A model generated the notes under the pieces. It saw nothing but the letters and a program-made list of their open reading frames with translations. It did no database searches and was not told the DNA's origin. The translations under genes were made by a program, and so were the position numbers. Of a stretch of 64,000 bases of DNA, positions 39,460-47,604 are shown one piece after another (the stretch's first letter is position 1; every line of letters starts with the position of its first letter). The stretch is from Gammaproteobacteria bacterium (lineage in GTDB: Bacteria > Pseudomonadota > Gammaproteobacteria > Pseudomonadales > Oceanobacteraceae), in assembly GCA_013373125.1 (NCBI GenBank), contig JABXIK010000016.1:29914-93913 (forward strand). The letters are read 5' to 3'.

Positions 39460-40035
39460 ATGAGCGAAAAGCAATTTCTAACCGCCCAAGGTTTGTTGAA
39501 TGACTCCTTTGCATTAGCAGCAAAAATTCTAGAAAGTGGTTTTCGACCAACCTTCATGATCGCAGTGTGGCGCGGCGGTGCACCTATTGGCATCGCTGTT
39601 CAAGAATTCTTGGCGTATCACGGTGTCGAAACCGATAACATCGCAATTCGCACGTCTTCCTATGCCGCCGCTATCGATCAACAAGCCAAGCAAGTGAATG
39701 TGCATGGGTTAAATTACCTAATGAAAAACATTCAACACCAAGACAGCTTATTAATCGTGGATGATGTTTTTGATACAGGCCGCTCCATTGAAGCCATTAT
39801 TGATGAGCTTCAGCGCCGCACTCGCTTAAACATGCCCCATGATGTGCGCGTTGCCGTACCCTATTACAAGCCATCCAGAAATCAAACCGACCGTGAGCCG
39901 GATTATTTCATTCATGAAACCGAGGCTTGGTTGAAATACCCCCACTCCCTTGAAGGCCTCAGTAATGAAGAAATCGCCAAAGGTCGACCTGAATTATATG
40001 ACATCATAAAGGACCATCTTCCTAACCAAGCCTAA
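39460..40035 (+). CDS. Phosphoribosyltransferase (COG2236-like), copy 2
   Basis: 191 residues. ATG 39460 has AGGAAGG upstream. Landmarks line up with copy 1 on the opposite strand: ESGFRPTFMIAVWRGGAPIG, LLIVDDVFDTGRSI and WLKYPHSLEGLSNEEI. The PRPP loop here is VDDVFDTG against VDDVFSTG in copy 1, and the segment after TSS/TSY (base-side loop) differs most. The divergent arrangement, with 161 bases between starts, implies a shared control region. Substrate unknown; a related salvage substrate for each copy is plausible. Confidence 0.83.
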   Translation: MSEKQFLTAQGLLNDSFALAAKILESGFRPTFMIAVWRGGAPIGIAVQEFLAYHGVETDNIAIRTSSYAAAIDQQAKQVNVHGLNYLMKNIQHQDSLLIVDDVFDTGRSIEAIIDELQRRTRLNMPHDVRVAVPYYKPSRNQTDREPDYFIHETEAWLKYPHSLEGLSNEEIAKGRPELYDIIKDHLPNQA

Positions 40036-40110
40036 TACAGCTTTTTTGACTCTTCCGTTCGGAGTTATGGGGTTTATTGACTATAGTTAATGAATTCAGG
40101 AGTCACGTCT

Positions 40111-42564
40111 ATGCACTACGAAACTGGCTTATTGGTATTGATGTTTATCATCCTTGCTTTGGTAGTCGGTGCGGGCGTTCGCTATGCATTAAAAGGCACG
40201 CAAGTGCCTTACACAGTCGCTTTACTCATCATTGGTTTACTGGCCGGTTTAGCTCATAGAGGGGAGTTATTCCACGCAAGCTTACCACTGCTCTCCCACA
40301 CCATGGATATTGTGGCTGATATTAGCCCGCACTTAATACTCTTTATCTTTTTACCTACATTAATTTTTGAAAGTGCCTTTGCTATGGAAGCGCATTTATT
40401 TCGGCGCATGTTCATGCAAATCGCGCTATTGGCAGTACCTGGGTTAATCCTTGCTACCCTACTCACAGCGGGCTTAGTCAAATGGACCTTTCCATGGGAT
40501 TGGAGCTGGGCCGTATGTTTAATGTTTGGTGCTCTCATCAGTGCCACCGACCCTGTCGCCGTGGTTGCACTATTAAAAGAAGTCAGCTCTCGCAAGCGCT
40601 TAGAAACTCTGATTGAAGGTGAATCTTTACTTAACGATGGTACGGCCATCGTGTTTTTCAGCTTATTCTATGCTTGGGTTATCAGTGTTTATTCGGGCAA
40701 CCAAATCATTGATTTTGACCTGCTAAGCATCAGTGGCGAATTCATCTATGTGGTGTTATTTGGATGTTTCGTGGGGGCTTTACTTTCTTGGATATGCATT
40801 AGTTGGATTGGTCGTGTATTTAATGATCCGTTAATTGAAATCACACTAACCATCGCTACTGCATATGCTGCATTTTTCATCGCTGAAAGCATGCACGTCT
40901 CGGGTGTCGTCGCCGTAGTCACATTTGCGTTATTACTTGCCAGCTTTGGTCGCACACGCATTAGTCCTGAGGTTGGCGGCTTTTTACATCACTTTTGGGA
41001 GATGATGGCCCACATAGCCAATACACTCATATTTTTATTAGTGGGAATCGTTGTTGCTATACGCGTACCATTAAATGATCTCGATGCATGGCAAGCTTTA
41101 GGTATTTTATATTTAGGTATATTGGTCATTCGCGGATTATCCATTCTGGTTTTCATGCCATTACTAAAACGCAGCGGTGTGGGTATTAATGCGCAAAAAG
41201 CCACCGTGCTCTGGTGGGGAGGGTTAAGAGGTGCCGTCTCGCTCGCATTAGCACTGACAGTCGCTGCCAATGATTTGATTCCCGCAGATCTCAGTCACAC
41301 CATTTTATTCTTATGCGCAGGCATTGTGGTTCTCACCATCTTAGTTAATGGCAGCACCATGGGCTTGATGCTCAAGTGGTTGCATTTGGACTCCTTACCG
41401 CCAGCCAAACAAGCAACCGTTGATAAAGCCAAAAAGAAAATTTATGACAGTTTGAACCAGTTATTACCCAGCCTAATGGATAACGATTTGTTAAAAGATG
41501 CTAATTGGCAAGATGTGAAGCAAACCATCGAAATTGAATCCATGGACACCCAGTTGTTAACGGTCAACAACGAAGACCTTGTCACCGCCTTTCATCGGCG
41601 ATTATTAGAAACCGAACGCAAACACTATTGGCAACAATTTGAACAAGGCACGCTAGGTAAAACCGCCACTCAAAGATTAGTAGATGCCGTTGAACACGCT
41701 TTAGATGGGCAACCTTGTATTGGCCCAAGAACCGAGTTGTTCCAAACCCATAACATCCCAAAACTGTTAAACGTATTACAAAATTTTAAATGGGGAAAAC
41801 ATTGGGGAATTCGTTTTTATTTTAAACACCTAGCATTAAGTTATGATGTGGCACGAGGTTTTTTACAAGCACAAAATGCCTTAGGTAGTCACATAGATGA
41901 ATTAGCCCCAGATCAGACAGCCGCTCAAGACGCTCATAAACTTGTTGCAGACAATAAAGATCAAACCTTTGCCCAAATTGATTTACTTAGAACCAGCTTC
42001 CCTGAAATTATCAAAGCCATTCAATCTCAAACCGCGATTCGATTATTACTTAATCGCGAACGCAAGGTTATCCAAGAGCAATTAAAAAATGCTGTCCTTG
42101 ATACACCTGAGGCGTCTCGTCTATTAGATGAAGTGGAATCAAGAATGATAGCATTACAAAAGATTTCCATACTCAAACAAACCCAAACCGATCAATTTTT
42201 AACAGAAATCACATGGGCCAATTCATTAAGCGCCAAAACCCAAGAAGAGCTCACTCGGATGCTATCGCAAGAATTTTATGAAGCAGGCCAAACCGTCTTC
42301 AATCAAGGTGAGGATATGTTTGGAATTGGCTTGATCAGTAGAGGAAGAATGAAATGTACAACGTCAACCCAAGGGCAAAATCATACAGAACACCTGGGTC
42401 AAGGTGAGAGTTTTGGTGCTCTATCATTATTAACCGGTAAAAGCCCTGCCAACTTACAAGCGGATTCGCCCGTTGATGTACTTTGGTTACCTGGAGATAA
42501 GCTCAAACAGCTTATGAAACAAGACAGCGAACTGGCAAAAGCCATTTCCTTACTGATGAATTAA
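40111..42564 (+). CDS. Na+/H+ antiporter (NhaP/CPA1) with cNMP-binding-like tail
   Basis: 817 residues from ATG 40111, chosen for AGGAG ten bases upstream over ATG 40090. The first 400 residues hold about 12 membrane helices with CPA1 motifs ATDPVAVVALLKEV, EGESLLNDGTAIV and WGGLRGAVSLALAL. A long helical cytoplasmic region follows, then a cyclic-nucleotide-binding-like domain (about 715-815, EAGQTVFNQGEDMFGIGLISRG split as EAGQTVFNQGE / DMFGIGLISRG). In the phosphate-binding cassette the usual Glu and Arg are replaced (FGALSLLTGKSPANLQA), so cAMP binding is doubtful. It probably exchanges Na+ or K+ for protons at the inner membrane. Confidence 0.88.
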   Translation: MHYETGLLVLMFIILALVVGAGVRYALKGTQVPYTVALLIIGLLAGLAHRGELFHASLPLLSHTMDIVADISPHLILFIFLPTLIFESAFAMEAHLFRRMFMQIALLAVPGLILATLLTAGLVKWTFPWDWSWAVCLMFGALISATDPVAVVALLKEVSSRKRLETLIEGESLLNDGTAIVFFSLFYAWVISVYSGNQIIDFDLLSISGEFIYVVLFGCFVGALLSWICISWIGRVFNDPLIEITLTIATAYAAFFIAESMHVSGVVAVVTFALLLASFGRTRISPEVGGFLHHFWEMMAHIANTLIFLLVGIVVAIRVPLNDLDAWQALGILYLGILVIRGLSILVFMPLLKRSGVGINAQKATVLWWGGLRGAVSLALALTVAANDLIPADLSHTILFLCAGIVVLTILVNGSTMGLMLKWLHLDSLPPAKQATVDKAKKKIYDSLNQLLPSLMDNDLLKDANWQDVKQTIEIESMDTQLLTVNNEDLVTAFHRRLLETERKHYWQQFEQGTLGKTATQRLVDAVEHALDGQPCIGPRTELFQTHNIPKLLNVLQNFKWGKHWGIRFYFKHLALSYDVARGFLQAQNALGSHIDELAPDQTAAQDAHKLVADNKDQTFAQIDLLRTSFPEIIKAIQSQTAIRLLLNRERKVIQEQLKNAVLDTPEASRLLDEVESRMIALQKISILKQTQTDQFLTEITWANSLSAKTQEELTRMLSQEFYEAGQTVFNQGEDMFGIGLISRGRMKCTTSTQGQNHTEHLGQGESFGALSLLTGKSPANLQADSPVDVLWLPGDKLKQLMKQDSELAKAISLLMN

Positions 42565-42905
42565 TAGCCTTTTGACACAATCCCATCATGCAAACAACTG
42601 ATTCCAGCGCGAGCCTCTACATATATATCGCGCCACTCTAAACGATCACTTTCCAGCATCACGCTCAATTCAGTGTCATCATCTTCTGTATTAAGGATTG
42701 AAATTAAATTCTGAGAGGTTAATTCCTGCGGGCATTTAAAATTATAGCTCTCTACAAAGTCACTGAGTACAGAGAGCTGGATATTATAACGATTTGCTAA
42801 ATCTTCCAGAGTCGTTTCATCCATGCTTTGCTCTGCTTCGGCCACTGCTTGTAAGCTTAGAAATAAGGACGAAATCATTAAGAAGGATTTGAGTTGTGGT
42901 TTCAT
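42561..42905 (-). CDS. Small exported protein of unknown function
   Basis: 114 residues from ATG 42905, which follows AGGAGAGG. A signal peptide (about 1-24, LMISSLFLSLQAVAEA) precedes an acidic mature part with two cysteines (in FKCPQEL and ISCLHDG) that could form a disulphide. I do not recognise the family. It overlaps the convergent antiporter gene by 4 bases and lies 22 bases from the SMP-30-like gene end region. Confidence 0.62.
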   Translation of the reverse strand: MKPQLKSFLMISSLFLSLQAVAEAEQSMDETTLEDLANRYNIQLSVLSDFVESYNFKCPQELTSQNLISILNTEDDDTELSVMLESDRLEWRDIYVEARAGISCLHDGIVSKGY

Positions 42906-42967
42906 GGTTACCTCTCCTAAAGTGATGACAGTAACCATGAAATATGACATTTATGTGACAATGAAAA

Positions 42968-44083
42968 CTACATTTCAGTATTGTGCGCCTCTACCACTTG
43001 GCCTGGCTTAATATTCACATTACTGGTTACCGCCAATGCGGTTTCATGCAAACTGCTAATGTATAATTTATCACCCACCTCTAAAGCACCCGTGGTGTGA
43101 CCATACATACCTAATGGATCCTGCAAATTAAAGACCACTTCCCCCTGATCATTAATCGCTACGATATGACCAAAATGCTGTGCCTTAGGACGCATAAACG
43201 CAGGCAAACGCTGAACCACTTTTCGGAGCTGGGGTGAATTGGACAGCATATCAAGAGGCTTGCTGCGCGGGCTCACTAAACCCAACCAATAAACACCATT
43301 GGTACCACGAGCAATATTATCTGGAAAACCAGGTAAATTATCGATTAACACATCCAAAGTGCCACGTTGCTCACCGGTCAGGGCTAAACGCAATACGCGA
43401 TAACTGCCCGTTTCATTGAACAATACATGCTTTTCGTCATGACTCAGTGCAACACCATTAGCAAAATTAATATCTTGTGCTAAAACGGTGCTGATTTTTG
43501 TTTTAGGGTTATATTCGATTAATCGACCATGTCCGCCATGCTCATTAATATCCAATAAACTGGCCCCATAAGTACCATAATCTTTTGCATGAAATTTTGT
43601 TGAAGCATCTGAAAAGTAAATCATGCCGTTTTTCGCCACATCCACATCATCGGCATAATTAACTGCAACGCCATCAACCTCTGTAACCAGTTGCGAAATC
43701 TTTCCATCGGCTGCGACGCTAAGCAATCCAATATAGGCATCCGCCACAATAAGATTGCCTGCATAATCAAACTCAATGCCTAGAGGACGCCCGCCTGTGT
43801 TCACCCACGGATGAATCTGACCATTTTTATCTAAGTACTTAATATCACCATTTAATAAAGCAAAATAAATTTTCCCGTCTTGTGCTAAGGCATAATCTTC
43901 AGGACCAACATCCCCGTCAAGTTCGATGCGTTGTAACTGACTCAATTGCTGATTTTGTGAAAATGCACCGGTATAACCTTCATTTTTAGGTGCTTGCCAA
44001 GCCACTGGCTCCACCTCGACAGGCCAAAATGCAAGATACGTCGCCAAAATGATCACTATGGATATGAGAATCTTTTTCGTCAT
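42968..44083 (-). CDS. SMP-30/strictosidine-synthase-like beta-propeller protein
   Basis: 371 residues from ATG 44083 with AAGGA upstream; the longer frame to 44185 runs through the neighbouring terminator and is not used. An N-terminal membrane anchor or signal (about 1-20) precedes a six-bladed propeller with GRPLGIEFDYAGNLIVADAYIGLL (split as GRPLGIEFDYAG / NLIVADAYIGLL), VDVAKNGMIYFSDAS, FANGVALSHDEKHVLFNE and DNLPGFPDNIARGTNG. The family includes lactonases and the mammalian APMAP arylesterase. Substrate unknown; likely periplasmic. Confidence 0.8.
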   Translation of the reverse strand: MTKKILISIVIILATYLAFWPVEVEPVAWQAPKNEGYTGAFSQNQQLSQLQRIELDGDVGPEDYALAQDGKIYFALLNGDIKYLDKNGQIHPWVNTGGRPLGIEFDYAGNLIVADAYIGLLSVAADGKISQLVTEVDGVAVNYADDVDVAKNGMIYFSDASTKFHAKDYGTYGASLLDINEHGGHGRLIEYNPKTKISTVLAQDINFANGVALSHDEKHVLFNETGSYRVLRLALTGEQRGTLDVLIDNLPGFPDNIARGTNGVYWLGLVSPRSKPLDMLSNSPQLRKVVQRLPAFMRPKAQHFGHIVAINDQGEVVFNLQDPLGMYGHTTGALEVGDKLYISSLHETALAVTSNVNIKPGQVVEAHNTEM

Positions 44084-44144
44084 TACGTGGGTCCTTCTAT
44101 TATTTATTTTTATAATGCGACTTAAGGTACCATGTTTTAAGCAT

Positions 44145-44188
44145 AAAAAAAGCGATGAATAAAGAAACGGGCTATCTTCATTCATCGC
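44145..44188 (-). terminator. Rho-independent terminator of the ACAD/SDR operon
   Basis: On the minus strand GCGATGAATGAAGAT pairs with the downstream TCTTTATTCATCGC (one mismatch), followed by seven Ts (44151-44145). It lies 38 bases after the last SDR gene of the operon. Confidence 0.88.
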
Positions 44189-44225
44189 AATTTTAAAAGT
44201 GGTTTATTCAATAAAAAGCTGACCG

Positions 44226-44993
44226 TTAAGCCAATAAATACCCGCCATCAACATTAATACAAGAGCCAGTTGTATAACTTGATGCGTCACTGGCTAGATA
44301 CAATACGGTGCCAGCCATTTCATCTGGTTCCGCAATGCGATTCATTGGGATGTGTTCCAAGGCTTTTTCTAAAATCGCCGGATTCTTCACCAGTGTGGCA
44401 GCAAATTTCGTATCCGTTGCACCTGGAAGCAACGCGTTCACACGAATTCCCATTTGTGCACACTCTTTCGCAAACGATTTTGTCATGGAAATAACTGACG
44501 CTTTAGTAATACTGTAAATACCTTGAAGAGCACCAGGAATCACACCATTAACAGAGGCTACATTAATAATACTGCCACCACCGTTGGCTTTCATTAACTT
44601 GCCGCCTTCAATACACATAAAGAAATAGCCGCGAATATTCACATCCACAGTTTTTTGAAAGGCACTTAAATCTGTATCTAGAATATGGCCAAAGTATGGA
44701 TTTGCAGCGGCGTTATTAACAAGAATATCTAACTTACCGTGCTCAGATTTAATTTGCTCAAAAATGGCGCTGATCTGCTCCATTTCGCCAATGTGACATG
44801 CAATAGCTTGCGCACTGTAGCCCGCTTCTTGAATTTCATTGACTACTCGTTCGCAACCGTCCAGTTTACGGCTTGATACGATTACATGAGCACCTTGTTG
44901 TGCAAGCAGCTTGGCGATACTTTCACCAATACCGCGACTTGCCCCTGTTACAAGAGCAACCTTTCCAGATAAGTTAAATAATTCTGTAGACAT
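44226..44993 (-). CDS. SDR-family oxidoreductase, last gene of the ACAD operon
   Basis: 255 residues, classical SDR. Cofactor loop TGASRGIG (16-23), NNAAANPYFG, catalytic Ser in INVASVNG, and YSITKASV (YxxxK), then the C-terminal GSCINVDGGYLLA. It probably oxidises or reduces a hydroxy/keto-acyl substrate with NAD(P). AAGGAG before the ATG gives a strong ribosome-binding site. It is the last of five genes running from 48834 to 44226. FabG-like enzymes are the nearest relatives; the exact substrate is unknown. Confidence 0.88.
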   Translation of the reverse strand: MSTELFNLSGKVALVTGASRGIGESIAKLLAQQGAHVIVSSRKLDGCERVVNEIQEAGYSAQAIACHIGEMEQISAIFEQIKSEHGKLDILVNNAAANPYFGHILDTDLSAFQKTVDVNIRGYFFMCIEGGKLMKANGGGSIINVASVNGVIPGALQGIYSITKASVISMTKSFAKECAQMGIRVNALLPGATDTKFAATLVKNPAILEKALEHIPMNRIAEPDEMAGTVLYLASDASSYTTGSCINVDGGYLLA

Positions 44994-45012
44994 ACCTTTC
45001 TCCTTATTTTTG

Positions 45013-45717
45013 TTAGCGATACGTTACCTTGGTATCCGCTAAAGATAAATGCTGATAATTATTAAAATACGACAGGCTTAGATCGCCCGCTTCATTGAAT
45101 ACTAATTTTGTGATTGCGGTATTCGCCATCATTTCATTCAATTCAAAAGCTTTTAATGCACTGATATTCAACACTTCTTGCAAGCACATAGAAATGGCGC
45201 CCGCTGAACTCACCACAACGATGCATTCTTTGCGCTTAGCGCTTTGAATGACACCTTTTACCGCTTGATTGACACGCAGATAAAAATCGGAAAAGCGTTC
45301 CACATAATCTTCAGACTCACTATTGAGCCATTCGAAGACGGCTTTGCGGTAAAGTTTATGAAAGGCTTTTTCTGGATTTGGCTGGGCCATGATTTGCTTA
45401 GTAATGAAAGCACGATCTTTAAATTCTGGATTAAATACCTGCAATACATTGTCATGATCAAATTCATTAAAGCTTGGATCAATTTTAATCGGCAAGCTTA
45501 GCGCCTGTCCTGTACCTGCTTCGAATCCAGCCAAAAAATGATCCATGGTTTGCTGTTGTCGATTGAGCGATCCACATAATAATTGCGTAGGATGAATCAA
45601 CTGACCAAGACAACGCCCGACCACTTGTGCTTGCTGCTTACCTAAGTCAGACAAAGCATCGTAATCATCTTTACCAAAACTGGCTTGTCCGTGACGGATA
45701 AAATATAACTCAGCCAC
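45013..45717 (-). CDS. Histidine phosphatase family protein
   Basis: 234 residues. The catalytic motif FIRHGQASFG (5-14) marks the phosphoglycerate-mutase-like phosphatase branch; second-half residues SSAGAISMCLQEVL carry Ala-Gly in place of the usual GH pair, so the second catalytic histidine is not in its usual context. The GTG start lies one base after the kinase-like gene's stop. A phosphatase inside a phospho-acyl-CoA type operon suggests removal of phosphate from an intermediate or by-product, but that is inference. Confidence 0.82.
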   Translation of the reverse strand: MAELYFIRHGQASFGKDDYDALSDLGKQQAQVVGRCLGQLIHPTQLLCGSLNRQQQTMDHFLAGFEAGTGQALSLPIKIDPSFNEFDHDNVLQVFNPEFKDRAFITKQIMAQPNPEKAFHKLYRKAVFEWLNSESEDYVERFSDFYLRVNQAVKGVIQSAKRKECIVVVSSAGAISMCLQEVLNISALKAFELNEMMANTAITKLVFNEAGDLSLSYFNNYQHLSLADTKVTYR

Positions 45718-45718
45718 G

Positions 45719-46780
45719 TTAAGCTGCCTGTTTAATTAAACGCAAGCAACGACTTTCTAAATAACGAGCTGCGTGTACAAAACCTGCAAAGCGTTTATCT
45801 TGAGTTTGTCCATGATAATAACGGTAATAAATTTGCTGAATAATCACAGCCAAACGAAATAAACCATACACTTCATAAAACACAAACGAGTCTATACTAC
45901 GACCGGTTTTTTCAAGATAATAATTCACCACCTCATCACGAGTGAGCATACCCGGAAGATGAGTCGGTTGACGACGCATCATTTGAAATTGAGGCTCATC
46001 ATCTGCTTGCACCCAGTAAGCAAGACTATTACCTAAATCCATTAACGGATCACCGATCGTTGCCATTTCCCAATCTAGTACACCAATGACATTCAATGGA
46101 TTCTGAGTTTCAAGCACCACATTATCCAATCTAAAATCATTGTGTATTAAACATTGTCCCACATCTTGCGGCATATTGGACTTGAGCCAGTCCATGACTG
46201 TTTCAAAATCGGTAGCATCCTCGGTTTTAGCTTTCACATAGCGATCACTCCAGCCGTTTATTTGGCGGGCCACGTAGCCATCACCTTTACCCAAAGCATC
46301 TAATCCGGTTTCAGTGATGTTGACTTGATGCAATTCAATTAATTTATCGATCACGTTTAAACATAAGCTTCTAGTATCCGCCTCGTTTAATTGCAACTCT
46401 TTGGGCATGTTTTGACGCGGAATAATACCGGTCAGCTTTTCCATGATATAAAAATCACACCCTAACACATCATGATTATCACACGTTGCGATAATGTTCG
46501 GCACATAAGGGTAAACGGGTTTTAATGCTTTTATAATATTGGCTTCGCGCAACATATCATGAGCACTTTTGGCAATTTTTCCAAAAGGCGGACGGCGTAA
46601 TATATAGTCCTTACCGTCCATTGAAAGCTGATACGTTAAATTACTGGCACCACCTGGAAACTGAGTAATTTCCAATTCTCCATCACTGGCGTCCACATGT
46701 TCACTCAGAAATTGTTTGACCGCTGAATTATTTAATTCTTCACCCTGACGAATGGCCCCAGCCTGATCTTCTAAACTCAT
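45719..46780 (-). CDS. ACAD10/11-type phosphotransferase (kinase-like)
   Basis: 353 residues. Aminoglycoside-phosphotransferase fold: FPGGASNLTYQL and DYILRRPPFG at the nucleotide site, catalytic loop CLIHNDFRLDNVV (HxDxxxxN) and metal motif VLDWEMATIGDPLMDLG. These match the kinase domain of human ACAD10/ACAD11 and bacterial LvaA, which phosphorylate 4-hydroxyacyl-CoAs. It starts 2 bases after the SDR stop and lies two genes from an ACAD11-like dehydrogenase, so the human fusion is encoded here as separate proteins. Confidence 0.87.
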   Translation of the reverse strand: MSLEDQAGAIRQGEELNNSAVKQFLSEHVDASDGELEITQFPGGASNLTYQLSMDGKDYILRRPPFGKIAKSAHDMLREANIIKALKPVYPYVPNIIATCDNHDVLGCDFYIMEKLTGIIPRQNMPKELQLNEADTRSLCLNVIDKLIELHQVNITETGLDALGKGDGYVARQINGWSDRYVKAKTEDATDFETVMDWLKSNMPQDVGQCLIHNDFRLDNVVLETQNPLNVIGVLDWEMATIGDPLMDLGNSLAYWVQADDEPQFQMMRRQPTHLPGMLTRDEVVNYYLEKTGRSIDSFVFYEVYGLFRLAVIIQQIYYRYYHGQTQDKRFAGFVHAARYLESRCLRLIKQAA

Positions 46781-46782
46781 GC

Positions 46783-47592
46783 TTACTCCTGTGTCATTTT
46801 CGTGTTGAACTTTTTGCCAATTTTTTTAATTTGACTCATATACAAGCTTGGTAGAAAACGTTTTAAACGCCAAAGCATGTTTTCACGAACATGGGTTAAA
46901 ATATGAAATTTTCCTGCCAATGAATCTTGGTACACTTTCGCTGCTACATCTGCCGCGCTAATAGAGGATTTCTCCATTAAGCGATTGGCGATTTTAATGC
47001 CACCGCTGTGAGTCGCACGCATATTTTTGGTTAAATTGGTTTGGAAGAATGCAGGGCACAGCACCGAGACCTTAATATTATAACTGTCTAACTCGGCGCA
47101 TAAGGTTTCACTTAATGCCACCACCGCTGCTTTTGATGCGTTATAAGCTGACATACTCGGCATATGTAGAAGGCCTGCCATAGACGCCACATTCACCATG
47201 TAACCGCCTTTCTTTTTCAGCATAGGCGTGAAGTAGTAACAGCCTTTAACAACTCCCATTAAATTCACGTCCACAGTCCATTGAAAATCTTTTAATGGAA
47301 GATCATCAATATCACCACTGGACGCCACACCCGCGTTATTTATGATGGCATCCAAACCCTGCCAACGAGCCGTCACTGCATTGTAAATGGCTTGCCACTG
47401 TTCATCATTAGTGACATCTAACGCATGAAAAAAACAATCCGTGCCATGTGTTTGGCTTAATTCTGCAGCACGTTTTTCACCTGCGTCTTGTTGAATATCC
47501 GCAATACAAACGGACCATCCATTTTTCGCGTACTGCTTGGCAAGTGCTTCACCTAAACCACTGGCAGAACCGGTAATCAAAATGGTTTTCAT
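46783..47592 (-). CDS. SDR-family oxidoreductase
   Basis: 269 residues, classical SDR with TGSASGLGEALA (7-18), NNAGVASSGDI, catalytic Ser in VNVASMAGLL and Tyr-x3-Lys in YNASKAAV. The C-terminal region is more basic and hydrophobic (ENMLWRLKRFLPSLYM), suggesting contact with membrane or a lipid-like substrate. AAGGACGC precedes the ATG. It follows the acyl-CoA dehydrogenase by 12 bases. Possibly a 3- or 4-hydroxyacyl dehydrogenase in the same route. Confidence 0.87.
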   Translation of the reverse strand: MKTILITGSASGLGEALAKQYAKNGWSVCIADIQQDAGEKRAAELSQTHGTDCFFHALDVTNDEQWQAIYNAVTARWQGLDAIINNAGVASSGDIDDLPLKDFQWTVDVNLMGVVKGCYYFTPMLKKKGGYMVNVASMAGLLHMPSMSAYNASKAAVVALSETLCAELDSYNIKVSVLCPAFFQTNLTKNMRATHSGGIKIANRLMEKSSISAADVAAKVYQDSLAGKFHILTHVRENMLWRLKRFLPSLYMSQIKKIGKKFNTKMTQE

Positions 47593-47604
47593 GATGCGTC
47601 CTTG

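Noticed and set aside
39406..39460. A tRNA gene
   Set aside because: Only a D-arm-like segment is present; no anticodon arm closing CCCGG, no T-arm and no acceptor stem could be formed.
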